Shown here piece by piece: positions 20,175-30,345 of a stretch of DNA of 64,000 bases. The translations under genes were made by a program, and so were the position numbers. Every line of letters starts with the position of its first letter. The first letter of the stretch is position 1. The notes under the pieces are model-generated. The model saw nothing but the letters and a program-made list of their open reading frames with translations, did not search any database and was not told the origin of the DNA. The stretch is from Rhodobacteraceae bacterium S2214 (GTDB lineage: Bacteria > Pseudomonadota > Alphaproteobacteria > Rhodobacterales > Rhodobacteraceae), in NCBI GenBank assembly GCA_025141675.1, contig CP081161.1:1028001-1092000 (forward strand), in the 5' to 3' direction.

Positions 20175-20852
20175 TCATCGTTCGACCCCAACGAAACGAC
20201 CGTTGCCGGTCAGGTCCACGTTGTAATCATCCCGCGATCCGCCCGATGTGCCGCCTGTCGCGGAACCGGCGATTGTGTCTGCGGTCGCGAAATCATCGCG
20301 GAACGACCCATCAAGATCAATCGACCATTCCGCTACTTCATCACGGGTGCCCGTGCGGGCGCGTCTCAGGTCGCCAACTGCGGTGGCTTCGATTTCGCCG
20401 GATACGCTGTCCCCGCGGATATCAAGCGTCCCAGACAGTGGAATAAGACGATCATTGGATTCGCGATCAATCACGGTGACGTCTGTGATCGTCCCAGTGA
20501 TGGGATTACGTCCCACAAAACTGCTGCGGCTATTGATATCAACGTCCAGTTCAAGATCGCCAATCACGTCGTACCCACTTTGGTTTTCGATGACGGCACT
20601 GCTGCGCACATGACCGTCGTAGGTGGCGGTTCCGTATGGTACGCGTGTCGCCGACGTTTCGGGCAGGGTAGACCCGAACTTATCATCGGCGACCGCCGCG
20701 TTGAAATCTGACGCCGTGAACGCGGGTCTAATGACTGTTGGCGTGGTCGTTGGCGTGGGGGCCGATACAACAGGTTTGTTCGTGACCGTTTGCGCACCGC
20801 AGGCAGCGGTGGTTGCAGTTGCGATGATGAGCAGGGCAGGGCGGATAGACAT
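20175..20852 (-). CDS. Outer-membrane-type lipoprotein, TbpB-like beta-barrel pattern (paralogue 2)
   Basis: 225 aa with a lipobox TAAC (Cys18), then a Pro/Thr-rich linker (about 27-45) that could span from the membrane. The body matches paralogue 1: GTATYDGHVRSSAVI, SGTLDIRGDSVSGEIEATAVG, an EWSIDLDGSFRDDF block and a terminal DYNVDLTGNGRFVGVER. The identity is moderate, so the duplication is not recent. Function unknown. The two genes are 127 bp apart and probably each has its own regulatory site. Confidence 0.75.
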   Translation of the reverse strand: MSIRPALLIIATATTAACGAQTVTNKPVVSAPTPTTTPTVIRPAFTASDFNAAVADDKFGSTLPETSATRVPYGTATYDGHVRSSAVIENQSGYDVIGDLELDVDINSRSSFVGRNPITGTITDVTVIDRESNDRLIPLSGTLDIRGDSVSGEIEATAVGDLRRARTGTRDEVAEWSIDLDGSFRDDFATADTIAGSATGGTSGGSRDDYNVDLTGNGRFVGVER

Positions 20853-20902
20853 GGCAGCTCCTTTTCTGGATGGCTTGCCTTGATCAACACGACCGGTGTG
20901 CA

Positions 20903-20915
20903 GATATTCAATATC
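20903..20915. promoter_or_regulatory. Palindrome GATATTCAATATC upstream of lipoprotein paralogue 2
   Basis: Second exact copy of the 13-bp palindrome, 50 bp upstream of the paralogue 2 start. Flanking bases differ from the first copy, so the site is conserved beyond the surrounding sequence. Confidence 0.45.
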
Positions 20916-20991
20916 GGTGGCTGTGATCCGGGCTGTTATGCGATATCGCCCCGCATAACGGCGTCTGAAATCCTACGATGCGGGCGCCCTG

Positions 20992-21020
20992 TTGACACCT
21001 TTCCCGACTCTGCCTATACG
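20992..21020 (+). promoter_or_regulatory. Strong sigma-70 promoter of the str operon
   Basis: TTGACA (20992-20997, perfect consensus), 17-bp spacer, TATACG (21015-21020). It lies 225 bp before rpsL. The gap 20853-21244 contains no gene; the leader after the promoter is long, with a TTGACC...GGTCAA inverted repeat near 21053-21085 and a T6 run near 21155. Confidence 0.8.
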
Positions 21021-21244
21021 CCCGTTCATCCGGGTAGGGGGCATTGCGTCTTTTGACCTGATATCAAGATAAAAGTGGTCAAGAACCGGTCTAATGCTGA
21101 CTTGTTCCTCTGTAGCCCGCCGCACCAAACCTCCGGTAAGGGTTTGACTGCGGATTTTTTGTGCTGGTCTTAGCTGATTGGCGTTTGCCGACCTTAATCG
21201 TGCCTTCGGGTGCATAATTTGTGAATAGATGGGAACATCAAACG

Positions 21245-21616
21245 ATGCCAACGATTCAGCAGCTGATCCGCAAACCGCGCCAGCCAAAAGTCACTAAGTC
21301 CAAGTCTCAGCACTTGGAATCATGCCCGCAGAAACGCGGCGTATGTACACGTGTTTATACAACAACACCTAAGAAACCGAACTCCGCGATGCGGAAAGTT
21401 GCCAAGGTTCGCCTGACCAACGGTTTCGAAGTCATTTCTTACATCCCTGGTGAAAGCCACAACCTTCAGGAACACTCTGTGGTTCTGATCCGTGGCGGTC
21501 GTGTAAAAGACCTTCCGGGTGTCCGTTACCACATCCTGCGCGGTGTGTTGGATACCCAAGGTGTTAAAGATCGTAAGCAGCGCCGCTCCAAATACGGTGC
21601 GAAGCGTCCTAAGTAA
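21245..21616 (+). CDS. rpsL: 30S ribosomal protein S12
   Basis: 123-aa S12 of the decoding centre. It starts [14 protein letters not shown] and holds the streptomycin-region motifs [18 protein letters not shown] and the LPGVRYH loop; the residues look wild type. The ATG at 21245 fits the family; an in-frame ATG at 21221 would add MNRWEHQT. The ribosome-binding site is weak (GGGAA, rather distant). It heads rpsL-rpsG-fusA-tuf. Confidence 0.97.
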   Translation: MPTIQQLIRKPRQPKVTKSKSQHLESCPQKRGVCTRVYTTTPKKPNSAMRKVAKVRLTNGFEVISYIPGESHNLQEHSVVLIRGGRVKDLPGVRYHILRGVLDTQGVKDRKQRRSKYGAKRPK

Positions 21617-21625
21617 TCGCGGAAC

Positions 21626-22183
<558 letters not shown>

Positions 22184-22198
22184 TAGGAAACATCTGAT

Positions 22199-24316
22199 AT
22201 GGCACGCGAGTATCCACTCGAACTGTACCGGAACTTTGGTATCATTGCGCACATCGATGCGGGTAAAACCACATGTTCCGAACGTATCCTGTACTATACA
22301 GGTAAGTCCCACAACATCGGCGAAGTGCACGATGGTGCTGCGACAATGGACTGGATGGAGCAGGAGCAGGAACGGGGTATTACAATTACTTCCGCTGCGA
22401 CCACGACATTCTGGGAACGCACAGAGAACGGCACAGAAGCTGACTCTCCTAAGCACCGCATGAACATCATCGACACACCAGGCCACGTTGACTTCACAAT
22501 CGAAGTTGAACGTTCCTTGGCTGTTCTCGATGGTGCTGTTTGTGTTCTTGACGCCAACGCTGGTGTTGAACCACAGACCGAAACTGTTTGGCGTCAGGCT
22601 GACCGCTACAAAGTTCCGCGTATGGTTTTTGTCAACAAAATGGACAAAATCGGCGCTGACTTCTTTAACTGCGTCAACATGATCGAAGACCGGACTGGCG
22701 CGCGCGCTATTCCTATCGCATTCCCGATTGGTGCGGAAACAGAGCTGGAAGGCCTTGTTGACCTCGTCACTATGGAAGAATGGTTGTGGCAGGGTGAAGA
22801 CCTTGGTGCATCATGGATCAAAGCACCGATCCGTGCCGATCTTGCTGACAAAGCTGCGGAATTCCGTGAGCGTCTTGTCGAAGCTGCTGTTGAGCAGGAC
22901 GACGATGCGATGGAAGCGTACCTCGAAGGTAACGAACCAGACGTGCCAACACTGCGCAAACTGGTCCGTAAGGGTTGTCTGAACCTGTCTTTCGTTCCTG
23001 TTCTGGGCGGTTCTGCGTTCAAGAACAAAGGTGTTCAGCCTCTGTTGAACGCTGTTGTCGACTACCTGCCGAGCCCGCTCGACGTTGTTGACTACATGGG
23101 CTTTAAGCCAGGCGACGAAGAAGAAGTTCGTAACATCGCACGTCGTGCGGATGACGATATGGCGTTCTCCGGCCTCGCATTCAAAATCATGAACGACCCA
23201 TTTGTGGGCTCTTTGACATTTACACGGATTTACTCCGGTACATTGTCTAAGGGTGACACCATGCTCAACTCTACCAAGGGTAACAAAGAGCGTGTTGGCC
23301 GTATGATGATGATGCACTCTAACGACCGTGAAGAAATCAACGAAGCATTCGCTGGTGACATCATTGCGTTGGGTGGTCTGAAGAACACAACAACAGGTGA
23401 CACCATCTGTGCGCCAAACGATCCAGTTGTTCTTGAAACAATGACGTTCCCAGATCCTGTGATCGAGATCGCCGTTGAGCCAAAAACAAAAGGCGACCAA
23501 GAAAAGATGGGCCTCGCCCTTCAGCGCTTGTCAGCCGAGGATCCATCCTTCCGCGTGGAAACTGATCTTGAATCCGGTCAGACCATCATGAAGGGTATGG
23601 GCGAACTTCACCTCGACATTCTTGTTGACCGCATGAAGCGTGAATTCAAGGTTGAGGCGAACATCGGTGCGCCACAGGTTGCTTATCGTGAAACCATTGG
23701 TCACGAAGTTGAACACACTTACACTCACAAGAAACAATCTGGTGGGTCTGGTCAGTTCGGCGAAGTGAAAATGATCATCACACCGACAGAGCCGGGCGAA
23801 GGCTATTCTTTCGAATCCCGCATCGTTGGTGGTTCCGTGCCAAAAGAATACATCCCAGGCGTCGAAAAAGGCATCCTGTCCGTTATGGACAACGGTCCTT
23901 TGGCTGGCTTCCCTGTGATCGACTTCAAAGTGGCGTTGATCGACGGTAAGTTCCACGACGTTGACTCTTCCATCATGGCGTTCGAAATCGCTGCGCGTAT
24001 GTGTATGCGTGAAGGCATGCGCAAAGCGGGTGCGAAATTGCTCGAACCAATCATGAAGGTCGAAGTGATCACACCTGACGAATACACAGGTGGTATCATC
24101 GGCGATCTGACATCCCGTCGGGGTCAGGTTCAGGGTCAGGATACACGGGGTAACGCTATTGCAATCGACGCAATGGTGCCACTGGCGAACATGTTCGGCT
24201 ACATCAACACATTGCGCTCCATGTCCTCCGGACGTGCGCAGTTCTCGATGCAGTTCGACCACTACGATCCAGTACCGTCGAACATCTCTGAAGAGATCCA
24301 AGCGAAATTTGCATAA
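22199..24316 (+). CDS. fusA: Elongation factor G
   Basis: 705-aa EF-G, the GTPase that drives translocation and, with RRF, ribosome recycling. The G1 loop AHIDAGKTT is near residue 17, switch [10 protein letters not shown] near 99, and NKMD near 142; domains II-V follow to the C-terminus ([23 protein letters not shown]). It starts 15 bp after rpsG with TAGGAAA upstream. Confidence 0.98.
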   Translation: MAREYPLELYRNFGIIAHIDAGKTTCSERILYYTGKSHNIGEVHDGAATMDWMEQEQERGITITSAATTTFWERTENGTEADSPKHRMNIIDTPGHVDFTIEVERSLAVLDGAVCVLDANAGVEPQTETVWRQADRYKVPRMVFVNKMDKIGADFFNCVNMIEDRTGARAIPIAFPIGAETELEGLVDLVTMEEWLWQGEDLGASWIKAPIRADLADKAAEFRERLVEAAVEQDDDAMEAYLEGNEPDVPTLRKLVRKGCLNLSFVPVLGGSAFKNKGVQPLLNAVVDYLPSPLDVVDYMGFKPGDEEEVRNIARRADDDMAFSGLAFKIMNDPFVGSLTFTRIYSGTLSKGDTMLNSTKGNKERVGRMMMMHSNDREEINEAFAGDIIALGGLKNTTTGDTICAPNDPVVLETMTFPDPVIEIAVEPKTKGDQEKMGLALQRLSAEDPSFRVETDLESGQTIMKGMGELHLDILVDRMKREFKVEANIGAPQVAYRETIGHEVEHTYTHKKQSGGSGQFGEVKMIITPTEPGEGYSFESRIVGGSVPKEYIPGVEKGILSVMDNGPLAGFPVIDFKVALIDGKFHDVDSSIMAFEIAARMCMREGMRKAGAKLLEPIMKVEVITPDEYTGGIIGDLTSRRGQVQGQDTRGNAIAIDAMVPLANMFGYINTLRSMSSGRAQFSMQFDHYDPVPSNISEEIQAKFA

Positions 24317-24322
24317 ACGGTT

Positions 24323-24342
24323 GGCGGGCCTAACAGCCCGCC
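24323..24342. repeat. Intercistronic hairpin fusA-tuf
   Basis: 7-bp perfect stem GGCGGGC/GCCCGCC with loop CTAACA and no T run. It does not look like a terminator; it is more likely a mRNA-stability or processing element. Confidence 0.6.
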
Positions 24343-24396
24343 GCCCAATCCAGACAATCGAATATCCCCAAGGTGGGATTATTTAAGGAGGCCATC

Positions 24397-25572
24397 ATGG
24401 CTAAGGAAAAGTTTGAACGCACGAAACCGCACGTCAACATCGGTACAATCGGCCACGTTGACCACGGTAAAACGACGCTGACAGCGGCGATTACAAAGTA
24501 CTTTGGCGACTTCCAAGACTACGACCAGATCGACGGCGCGCCAGAAGAAAAAGCACGTGGTATCACGATCTCTACAGCACACGTTGAGTACGAGACTGAA
24601 ACACGTCACTACGCGCACGTTGACTGCCCAGGTCACGCCGACTACGTGAAAAACATGATCACTGGTGCTGCCCAAATGGACGGCGCGATCTTGGTTGTGA
24701 ACGCAGCAGACGGCCCAATGCCACAGACACGCGAGCACATCCTGCTCGGCCGTCAGGTTGGCATCCCGTACATGGTTGTTTACATGAACAAAGTTGACCA
24801 GGTTGACGACGAAGAGTTGTTGGAACTGGTTGAAATGGAAATCCGTGAGTTGCTGTCTTCTTACGAATACCCAGGCGACGACATTCCAGTGGTTCCAGGC
24901 TCTGCTCTGGCAGCTATGGAAGAGCGTGACGACAACATCGGTAAAGACTCAATCGTTGCTCTGATGGCAGCTGTTGACGACTACATCCCGACACCTGCAC
25001 GTGCGGTTGATATGCCGTTCCTGCTGCCAGTTGAGGACGTGTTCTCAATCTCTGGTCGTGGTACAGTTGTAACTGGCCGTGTTGAGCGTGGCGTTGTGAA
25101 CGTTGGCGACGAACTGTCCATCGTTGGTATCCGTGAAACACAGAAAACGACATGTACTGGCGTTGAAATGTTCCGCAAGCTGCTTGATCGCGGTGAAGCA
25201 GGCGACAACGTTGGCGTTCTGCTGCGCGGCATCGACCGTGATGGCGTTGAGCGTGGTCAGGTTCTGTGTAAGCCAGGTTCCGTGAACCCGCACACAAAGT
25301 TCGAAGCAGAAGCCTACATTCTGACAAAAGAAGAAGGCGGTCGTCACACACCATTCTTCGCGAACTACCGTCCACAGTTCTACTTCCGTACAACTGACGT
25401 GACAGGCACTGTTGTTCTTCCAGAAGGCACAGAAATGGTCATGCCGGGCGACAACCTGAAGTTCAACGTTGAACTGATCGCTCCAATCGCCATGGAAGAC
25501 GGCCTGCGCTTCGCGATCCGCGAAGGTGGCCGTACTGTTGGCGCCGGCGTTGTGTCTAAGATTGTTGAATAA
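24397..25572 (+). CDS. tuf: Elongation factor Tu
   Basis: 391-aa EF-Tu, which delivers aminoacyl-tRNA to the ribosome. It starts [20 protein letters not shown]1 is GHVDHGKTT (about 18-26), switch [10 protein letters not shown] (about 80-87) and the guanine motif NKVD (about 135). A consensus AAGGAGG sits 5 nt before the ATG, in line with very high expression. Only one tuf is seen in this window. Confidence 0.98.
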   Translation: MAKEKFERTKPHVNIGTIGHVDHGKTTLTAAITKYFGDFQDYDQIDGAPEEKARGITISTAHVEYETETRHYAHVDCPGHADYVKNMITGAAQMDGAILVVNAADGPMPQTREHILLGRQVGIPYMVVYMNKVDQVDDEELLELVEMEIRELLSSYEYPGDDIPVVPGSALAAMEERDDNIGKDSIVALMAAVDDYIPTPARAVDMPFLLPVEDVFSISGRGTVVTGRVERGVVNVGDELSIVGIRETQKTTCTGVEMFRKLLDRGEAGDNVGVLLRGIDRDGVERGQVLCKPGSVNPHTKFEAEAYILTKEEGGRHTPFFANYRPQFYFRTTDVTGTVVLPEGTEMVMPGDNLKFNVELIAPIAMEDGLRFAIREGGRTVGAGVVSKIVE

Positions 25573-25584
25573 ACAAACTTAGAA

Positions 25585-25631
25585 GCGGGTGGCAGGGACT
25601 TTCCCCTTGAGGAAAGTGCCCGAGAACCCGC
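25585..25631 (+). other. Structured element in the tuf 3' UTR
   Basis: Outer stem GCGGGT/ACCCGC (25585-25590 with 25626-25631), a 4x4 internal loop GGCA/GAGA bounded by potential G-A pairs, then 3 bp, a bulged G (25618) and a 7-bp stem ACTTTCC/GGAAAGT (25598-25604 with 25611-25617) with a 6-nt loop. It starts 12 nt after the tuf stop and ends 18 nt before the terminator. I see the fold; its role is unknown. Confidence 0.5.
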
Positions 25632-25649
25632 CTCGCTCAAGATTATCGA

Positions 25650-25681
25650 AAAGGCCGCGCCAGAAATGACGCGGCCTTTTT
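25650..25681 (+). terminator. Intrinsic terminator of the str operon
   Basis: 10-bp stem AAAGGCCGCG/CGCGGCCTTT (25650-25659 with 25670-25679), followed by TTTTG. The A run on the left also makes it usable by the convergent chemoreceptor gene. Confidence 0.9.
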
Positions 25682-25722
25682 GTTTTGGGGAAGGTATTCA
25701 ACCCTTCAACGAATTGAATAGG

Positions 25723-27957
25723 TCACGCTGCGTTGTTCTGCATAGCTTCTTGTTCAGGCTGGTTTCGTGAAACCTGAAAGTACTCTGAAATTTCCGACAG
25801 TTTCGAAGCACTCACATTAAGCGACTGCCCGCCACGCGTTACCGTATCGACCATTGCGGCATTTTGCTGCGTGACGCGATCCAAACTGGCAACCCCTACG
25901 TTGATTTCGGTAAGTGAGCCGGATTGTTCGGCAACACTGCCCGCGATCTTTGCGGTAACTTCGTTGATATGGGTCATACGGCCCACAATCCTTGTCAGAG
26001 CTTCACCTGCCTTATTTACCAGCGATACCCCTCGGGCGACTTCGGCGGTACTGCTATCAATCAACTGCTGCGTTTTCTGTGATGCCTCGGTCGACCGTTG
26101 GGCAAGTGCCCGTACTTCAGATGCAACGACTGCAAAGCCCCGCCCAGCGTCGCCCGCTCGGGCTGCTTCAACACCGGCATTTAGTGCCAAAAGGTTTGTT
26201 TGGAACGCGATTCCATTGATGACTTCAATGATTTCGGAAATGGACCCTGATGAGGTTTCAATTTGGGCCATCGCTTGCGCGGCTTGTGCCACAATTGGGC
26301 CGCTGCTTGTCGCGTCGGTTTCGGCCTCTGAAACGATATTCTTGACACTTTCTGCATCGTTGGCGGCTGCCTTCACACTTGATGTCAGTTCGTCCAATGC
26401 GGCGGCGGTTTCTTCAAGCGTCGCGGCTTGGTTTTCTGTGCGAAGTTGCAGGTCATTGGATGCCTTGAACATGTCATCAGCGTCGCTCTGAATGGCGGCG
26501 GAATTCGTGATAAGTGTGGTAACGACGCCTGATAGATGCCGGATGGAATTGTTATAATTATTCCGCAAAGGTTCGAATTCCGCCGCAAATGGAATGTCGA
26601 TTGTCTTCGTCAAGTCCCCCTGAGCAAGGCCTGTCAGCGCCTCGTTCAGTTTTGCGACGACTTTGTCGCGTTCGCTTTGTTGGCGTTGGATGTTTCGCGC
26701 CGCTTCGTCGCTGGCGTCTAATTGGTCGCGGAAAGAGACAAGTGTATTTGCGATGTCACCGATTTCATCGGCGCGATGGGTGTCCTTGATCTTTGTATCA
26801 GCGTGCCGTCCAGCGACGTTTTCCATGGCGCTCCGAAGTCGCGACAGCGGTGTTGTCACGCTCGAAGCAAAGAGCAGTCCAATGCCACCCGAGACACAAA
26901 CAGTCGCCAACCCGATTATCGTCATGATATTGCGCAGCTGGATCGCGGGTGCAATGACTTCTGCGGTGTCAATTTCGGCGACCAATAACCAGTCAAAATC
27001 AAAGACGCGAATTGGTCGCAATATGGATATCACGTTTTCACCACGGTACCCGGCAACATTGACGAGCGTGGAATCGTCTGTGTTTGCGAATGCTGCCAGA
27101 CGTTGGGTGTCGACAAAGTTTCCCAGTACGCCTGGTCCGTTATCAAACCGGGATCCGGATCGCGCATTGCCGTTTTGTCCGACCGCAATAATGTCACCTG
27201 TTTTTTGCAGACCAGCTGGATTGCTCAGAATTTCTGTGGGGATGTCATCAGGCAGCTGCACGGCGAATACACCGATTGTGTCACCCCATTCACTGACAAT
27301 CTTGGTTGCCAGAAATGCAGCTGGTGCCCCATGGCTTGGTTCGTATGCCGAATAATCGACTGACGACAGCGTATTGTCGTCCTGGTCCATCAATTGGCGA
27401 ACCAGCGTTGCAAGGCCACTATCAGCATACGGCCCCGTCACGATGTTGGTCGCAAAGTCGGATTCTTTCTCGGTCGAATAGATCAGATCGCCGGCCAAAT
27501 TGAACAGGAAGATGTCATAATATCCATCGCGTTCGGCGATGTCCGCAAAGAATGGGTGCAACCGTTCATGTTGCAGATGATAGCGATGCGGCGCATCTGG
27601 TTTCAGAAGGAGATCTCGATCGCCAAATGGGTGCGGGTTGTTTGTGATGTAGACCTCTTGCAAGGTCCCTGTCGGATCATCGCCCATCAGTCGAAACGTG
27701 TTCGTAAAACTCAGCGCTGCATCGCGAACGGTTGGGTCGGCACTATAACTTTCGACAAGGCTTTCGATATTCGCCGCCCATCTTTCGATCTGGGCCGCAC
27801 GTTCGATCATGAGGACATCGATCGTGTCTTTTGCGAGTGCCTGTAGGGTTTGCCGAGATTGCAGGTAGGCAGAGACGGAAATGGAAGCACCAACAAGAAG
27901 GCATAGTGCGATGATGACAATGGGGAGTTTAACGGATATCTTGACCGAGTTGAGCAC
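25723..27957 (-). CDS. Methyl-accepting chemotaxis protein
   Basis: 744-aa transmembrane chemoreceptor. TM1 is at about residues 12-32, a large periplasmic sensor of the double-Cache size fills about 33-342, TM2 is at about 343-366, and a HAMP domain follows. The C-terminal four-helix-bundle signalling domain contains the hairpin tip AFQTNLLALNAGVEAARAGDAGRGFAVVASEVR. No C-terminal CheR/CheB pentapeptide is seen. The start is GTG at 27957 with AAAGG 8 nt upstream; a start at 28050 would add 31 residues and overlap the rpsJ promoter. The ligand is unknown, and no che genes are near. It separates the str and S10 operons. Confidence 0.92.
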   Translation of the reverse strand: MLNSVKISVKLPIVIIALCLLVGASISVSAYLQSRQTLQALAKDTIDVLMIERAAQIERWAANIESLVESYSADPTVRDAALSFTNTFRLMGDDPTGTLQEVYITNNPHPFGDRDLLLKPDAPHRYHLQHERLHPFFADIAERDGYYDIFLFNLAGDLIYSTEKESDFATNIVTGPYADSGLATLVRQLMDQDDNTLSSVDYSAYEPSHGAPAAFLATKIVSEWGDTIGVFAVQLPDDIPTEILSNPAGLQKTGDIIAVGQNGNARSGSRFDNGPGVLGNFVDTQRLAAFANTDDSTLVNVAGYRGENVISILRPIRVFDFDWLLVAEIDTAEVIAPAIQLRNIMTIIGLATVCVSGGIGLLFASSVTTPLSRLRSAMENVAGRHADTKIKDTHRADEIGDIANTLVSFRDQLDASDEAARNIQRQQSERDKVVAKLNEALTGLAQGDLTKTIDIPFAAEFEPLRNNYNNSIRHLSGVVTTLITNSAAIQSDADDMFKASNDLQLRTENQAATLEETAAALDELTSSVKAAANDAESVKNIVSEAETDATSSGPIVAQAAQAMAQIETSSGSISEIIEVINGIAFQTNLLALNAGVEAARAGDAGRGFAVVASEVRALAQRSTEASQKTQQLIDSSTAEVARGVSLVNKAGEALTRIVGRMTHINEVTAKIAGSVAEQSGSLTEINVGVASLDRVTQQNAAMVDTVTRGGQSLNVSASKLSEISEYFQVSRNQPEQEAMQNNAA

Positions 27958-28043
27958 GCGCGCACCTTTGAACAATTTTCGACACCCTAGGCCGGAAATG
28001 TTGCTAATTGTTTTACGTTGCTCGGGTGATGTCAAAAACGGTC

Positions 28044-28072
28044 TTGCCACATCCTCCGACTCCCCCTATAGC
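28044..28072 (+). promoter_or_regulatory. Promoter of the S10 operon
   Basis: TTGCCA (28044-28049), 17-bp spacer with a C-rich end, TATAGC (28067-28072). A start near 28079 gives a leader of about 120 nt. Confidence 0.65.
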
Positions 28073-28085
28073 ACCCCAATCCAAT

Positions 28086-28189
28086 GAGGGTACGCCATGC
28101 GTGCCCTCTTTCCGTTGGACTAAAAGACGCGATGAGGGCCTGCGATGGGCGTAAGTCTTCCTCTCCGTTCTAGACCCTAAATTTAGGGG
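28086..28189 (+). promoter_or_regulatory. S10 leader with two hairpins, one covering the rpsJ ribosome-binding site
   Basis: Hairpin 1: 10-bp stem 28086-28095 with 28099-28108, 3-nt loop, then TTTCC, at the very start of the predicted transcript and attenuator-like. Hairpin 2: the perfect 14-bp palindrome CCCTAAATTTAGGG (28175-28188), whose right arm is part of the AGGGG Shine-Dalgarno of rpsJ. In E. coli the S10 leader mediates L4 autoregulation; the fold here differs and the role is inferred. Confidence 0.45.
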
Positions 28190-28198
28190 TGATGTCAC

Positions 28199-28513
28199 AT
28201 GGCCGCACAAAGCCAAAACATCCGTATTCGCCTGAAGGCGTTTGATTACCGGGTGCTTGATGCAAGCACACAGGAAATCGTTTCCACAGCAAAACGTACA
28301 GGGGCGTCCGTTCGCGGTCCTATCCCGCTTCCGAACAAGATCGAGAAGTTCACCGTTCTGCGTGGCCCGCACATCGACAAGAAATCCCGCGATCAGTTTG
28401 AGATCCGTACGCACAAGCGTCTTCTCGACATCGTAGACCCAACACCACAGACAGTAGACGCGCTGATGAAGCTCGACCTGGCTGCGGGCGTTGACGTCCA
28501 GATTTCCGTATAA
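28199..28513 (+). CDS. rpsJ: 30S ribosomal protein S10
   Basis: 104-aa S10 (also NusE in antitermination complexes). It has [16 protein letters not shown] at the start, the [29 protein letters not shown] loop region and a terminal VDVQISV. The ribosome-binding site GGGG lies 9 nt before the ATG and inside a palindrome. It heads rpsJ-rplC-rplD-rplW. Confidence 0.97.
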   Translation: MAAQSQNIRIRLKAFDYRVLDASTQEIVSTAKRTGASVRGPIPLPNKIEKFTVLRGPHIDKKSRDQFEIRTHKRLLDIVDPTPQTVDALMKLDLAAGVDVQISV

Positions 28514-28526
28514 GGAGTAGAATATT

Positions 28527-29255
28527 ATGCTCCGTTCCGGAATTATCGCAAAGAAACTGGGTATGACCCGGTTGTTTATGGAAGACGGCAAGCAGATCCC
28601 TGTGACTGTGCTTTCCCTCGAAAACCTGCAAGTTGTTGCACAGCGTACAACTGACAAAGACGGTTACGTCGCTGTTCAGTTGGGTGCCGGTGCTGCCAAA
28701 GCAAAGCGTACGTCTCAGGCGATGCGCGGTCACTTCGCTGCGGCGAAGGTTGAGCCTAAGCGCAAGCTGGCTGAATTCCGCGTTGCTGAAGAGAACATGA
28801 TCGCTGTTGGCGAAGAAATCGCTGCAAACCATTACTTCGACGGCCAGTTCGTTGACGTATCCGGTACATCTATCGGTAAAGGTTTTGCCGGTGCGATGAA
28901 GCGTCACAACTTCGGCGGTTTGCGTGCGACACACGGTGTGTCCATCTCTCACCGTTCGCACGGTTCAACAGGTCAGTGTCAGGATCCAGGTCGCGTTTTC
29001 AAAGGTAAGAAAATGGCGGGCCACATGGGTGCTGCAAAAGTCACAACGCAGAACCTGCAAGTTGTGCGCACTGACGTTGAGCGTGGCTTGGTCATGATCA
29101 AAGGCGCTGTTCCCGGCTCCAAAGGTGGTTGGGTGACTGTTAAGGATGCGGTGAAAAAGCCAACTCCTGAAAACACAGTATACCCTGCTGGTTTGAAATC
29201 TGCGGCTGCTCCTGCGGCTGCTGCTGAAGTGGAGGCCGAGAACAATGAAGGCTGA
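28527..29255 (+). CDS. rplC: 50S ribosomal protein L3
   Basis: 242-aa L3, one of the first proteins in 50S assembly. It has the [17 protein letters not shown] start, the long loop [22 protein letters not shown] (near 131-152) that reaches the peptidyl-transferase centre, and [10 protein letters not shown]. The C-terminus carries an extra Ala/Glu-rich tail ([17 protein letters not shown]) that makes it longer than the E. coli protein. It overlaps rplD by 11 bp. Confidence 0.97.
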   Translation: MLRSGIIAKKLGMTRLFMEDGKQIPVTVLSLENLQVVAQRTTDKDGYVAVQLGAGAAKAKRTSQAMRGHFAAAKVEPKRKLAEFRVAEENMIAVGEEIAANHYFDGQFVDVSGTSIGKGFAGAMKRHNFGGLRATHGVSISHRSHGSTGQCQDPGRVFKGKKMAGHMGAAKVTTQNLQVVRTDVERGLVMIKGAVPGSKGGWVTVKDAVKKPTPENTVYPAGLKSAAAPAAAAEVEAENNEG

Positions 29256-29865
29256 TGCAATCAATCTTGACGGTGGCAAAGCCGGGTCTGTTGACCTGAA
29301 CGAAGCCATCTTCGGTCTGGAACCACGCAAGGACATCTTGCACCGTGTGGTTCGCTGGCAGCGTAACAAGGCAATGGCAGGCACACACGACGTGCTTGGT
29401 CGTTCCGAAGTGTCCTTCTCCACAAAGAAGATCTATCGCCAAAAAGGTACTGGTGGCGCACGTCACGGTTCCCGTGGTGCTCCGATCTTCCGCGGTGGTG
29501 GTACGTACAAAGGGCCAACACCACGGTCCCACGCACACGACCTGCCAAAGAAGTTCCGCAAGCTGGGTCTCAAGCACGCGCTGTCCGCTAAGGTCGCTGC
29601 TGGTGAACTCGTCGTTGTTGAAAACATCGACGTCAAAGACGCGAAAACATCCGCTGTAGCCAAGCAAGTTGGCGCATTGGGCTGGAAACGTGCCTTGATC
29701 ATCGACGGTGCAACTGTGAACGCTGAGTTCGCACAAGCTGCGCGTAACATCGAAACACTGGACATCCTGCCGTCGCAGGGCGCAAACGTGTATGACATCC
29801 TGAAGTCTGATACTTTGGTCATCACAAAAGCGGGTCTGGAAGCACTGGAGGCTCGTTTGTCATGA
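29245..29865 (+). CDS. rplD: 50S ribosomal protein L4
   Basis: 206-aa L4, a 23S rRNA-binding exit-tunnel protein and, in enterobacteria, the regulator of the S10 operon. The tunnel loop [20 protein letters not shown] (near residue 62) is intact. The start ATG at 29245 lies inside the end of rplC, and the stop overlaps rplW by 4 bp (ATGA). Confidence 0.96.
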   Translation: MKADAINLDGGKAGSVDLNEAIFGLEPRKDILHRVVRWQRNKAMAGTHDVLGRSEVSFSTKKIYRQKGTGGARHGSRGAPIFRGGGTYKGPTPRSHAHDLPKKFRKLGLKHALSAKVAAGELVVVENIDVKDAKTSAVAKQVGALGWKRALIIDGATVNAEFAQAARNIETLDILPSQGANVYDILKSDTLVITKAGLEALEARLS

Positions 29866-30158
29866 GCGCTAAGGCAGAACATTACGACGTGATCCGCAAG
29901 CCGATCATCACAGAGAAAGCAACAACAGCGTCTGAAAACAACGCCGTGGTTTTCGAAGTGGCAATCGACAGCAACAAACCACAGATCAAAGAAGCTGTTG
30001 AAGCGCTCTTTGGTGTGAAGGTCAAAGCGGTCAACACAACGATCACTAAAGGTAAAGTAAAGCGTTTCCGTGGCCAGCTTGGCACACGTAAAGACGTGAA
30101 AAAAGCCTATGTGACGCTGGTTGAAGGCAACACAATCGACGTATCCACTGGTCTTTAA
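29862..30158 (+). CDS. rplW: 50S ribosomal protein L23
   Basis: 98-aa L23 at the tunnel exit, docking site for trigger factor and SRP. Typical motifs: [28 protein letters not shown] and [13 protein letters not shown]. It overlaps rplD by 4 bp. A strong terminator follows, so the S10 operon stops here instead of running on into rplB. Confidence 0.96.
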   Translation: MSAKAEHYDVIRKPIITEKATTASENNAVVFEVAIDSNKPQIKEAVEALFGVKVKAVNTTITKGKVKRFRGQLGTRKDVKKAYVTLVEGNTIDVSTGL

Positions 30159-30182
30159 AGACTAGACGTCGTTGAAATTGAG

Positions 30183-30213
30183 GAGGCCCTCGCAGTGATG
30201 CGGGGGCCTCTTT
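30183..30213 (+). terminator. Intrinsic terminator after rplW
   Basis: 12-bp stem (30183-30194 with 30199-30210, one G-T pair), GTGA tetraloop, then TTT. It splits the S10 operon. Confidence 0.8.
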
Positions 30214-30345
30214 CCGTTGAAAGGGCCACCATGCCCTTTCAACGCGTGCGCAAGGTCACATTGCCTACAATGTGACAGCGTCACTCAGTGGTTATTGCTC
30301 TTCCCAGCGTCGTAATACCTTTGCGTGGTCCAGTGAAATTGCGAC

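Noticed and set aside
25609..25617. GAGGAAAGT in the tuf 3' UTR, which matches a conserved box near the 5' end of RNase P RNA.
   Set aside because: The rest of the RNase P RNA (about 350-400 nt of conserved helices) is absent; an unrelated gene starts within about 110 bp.
27958..28050. Longer N-terminus for the chemoreceptor, starting at 28050.
   Set aside because: It would place 31 polar residues before TM1 and overlap the rpsJ promoter; the GTG at 27957 has a good ribosome-binding site.
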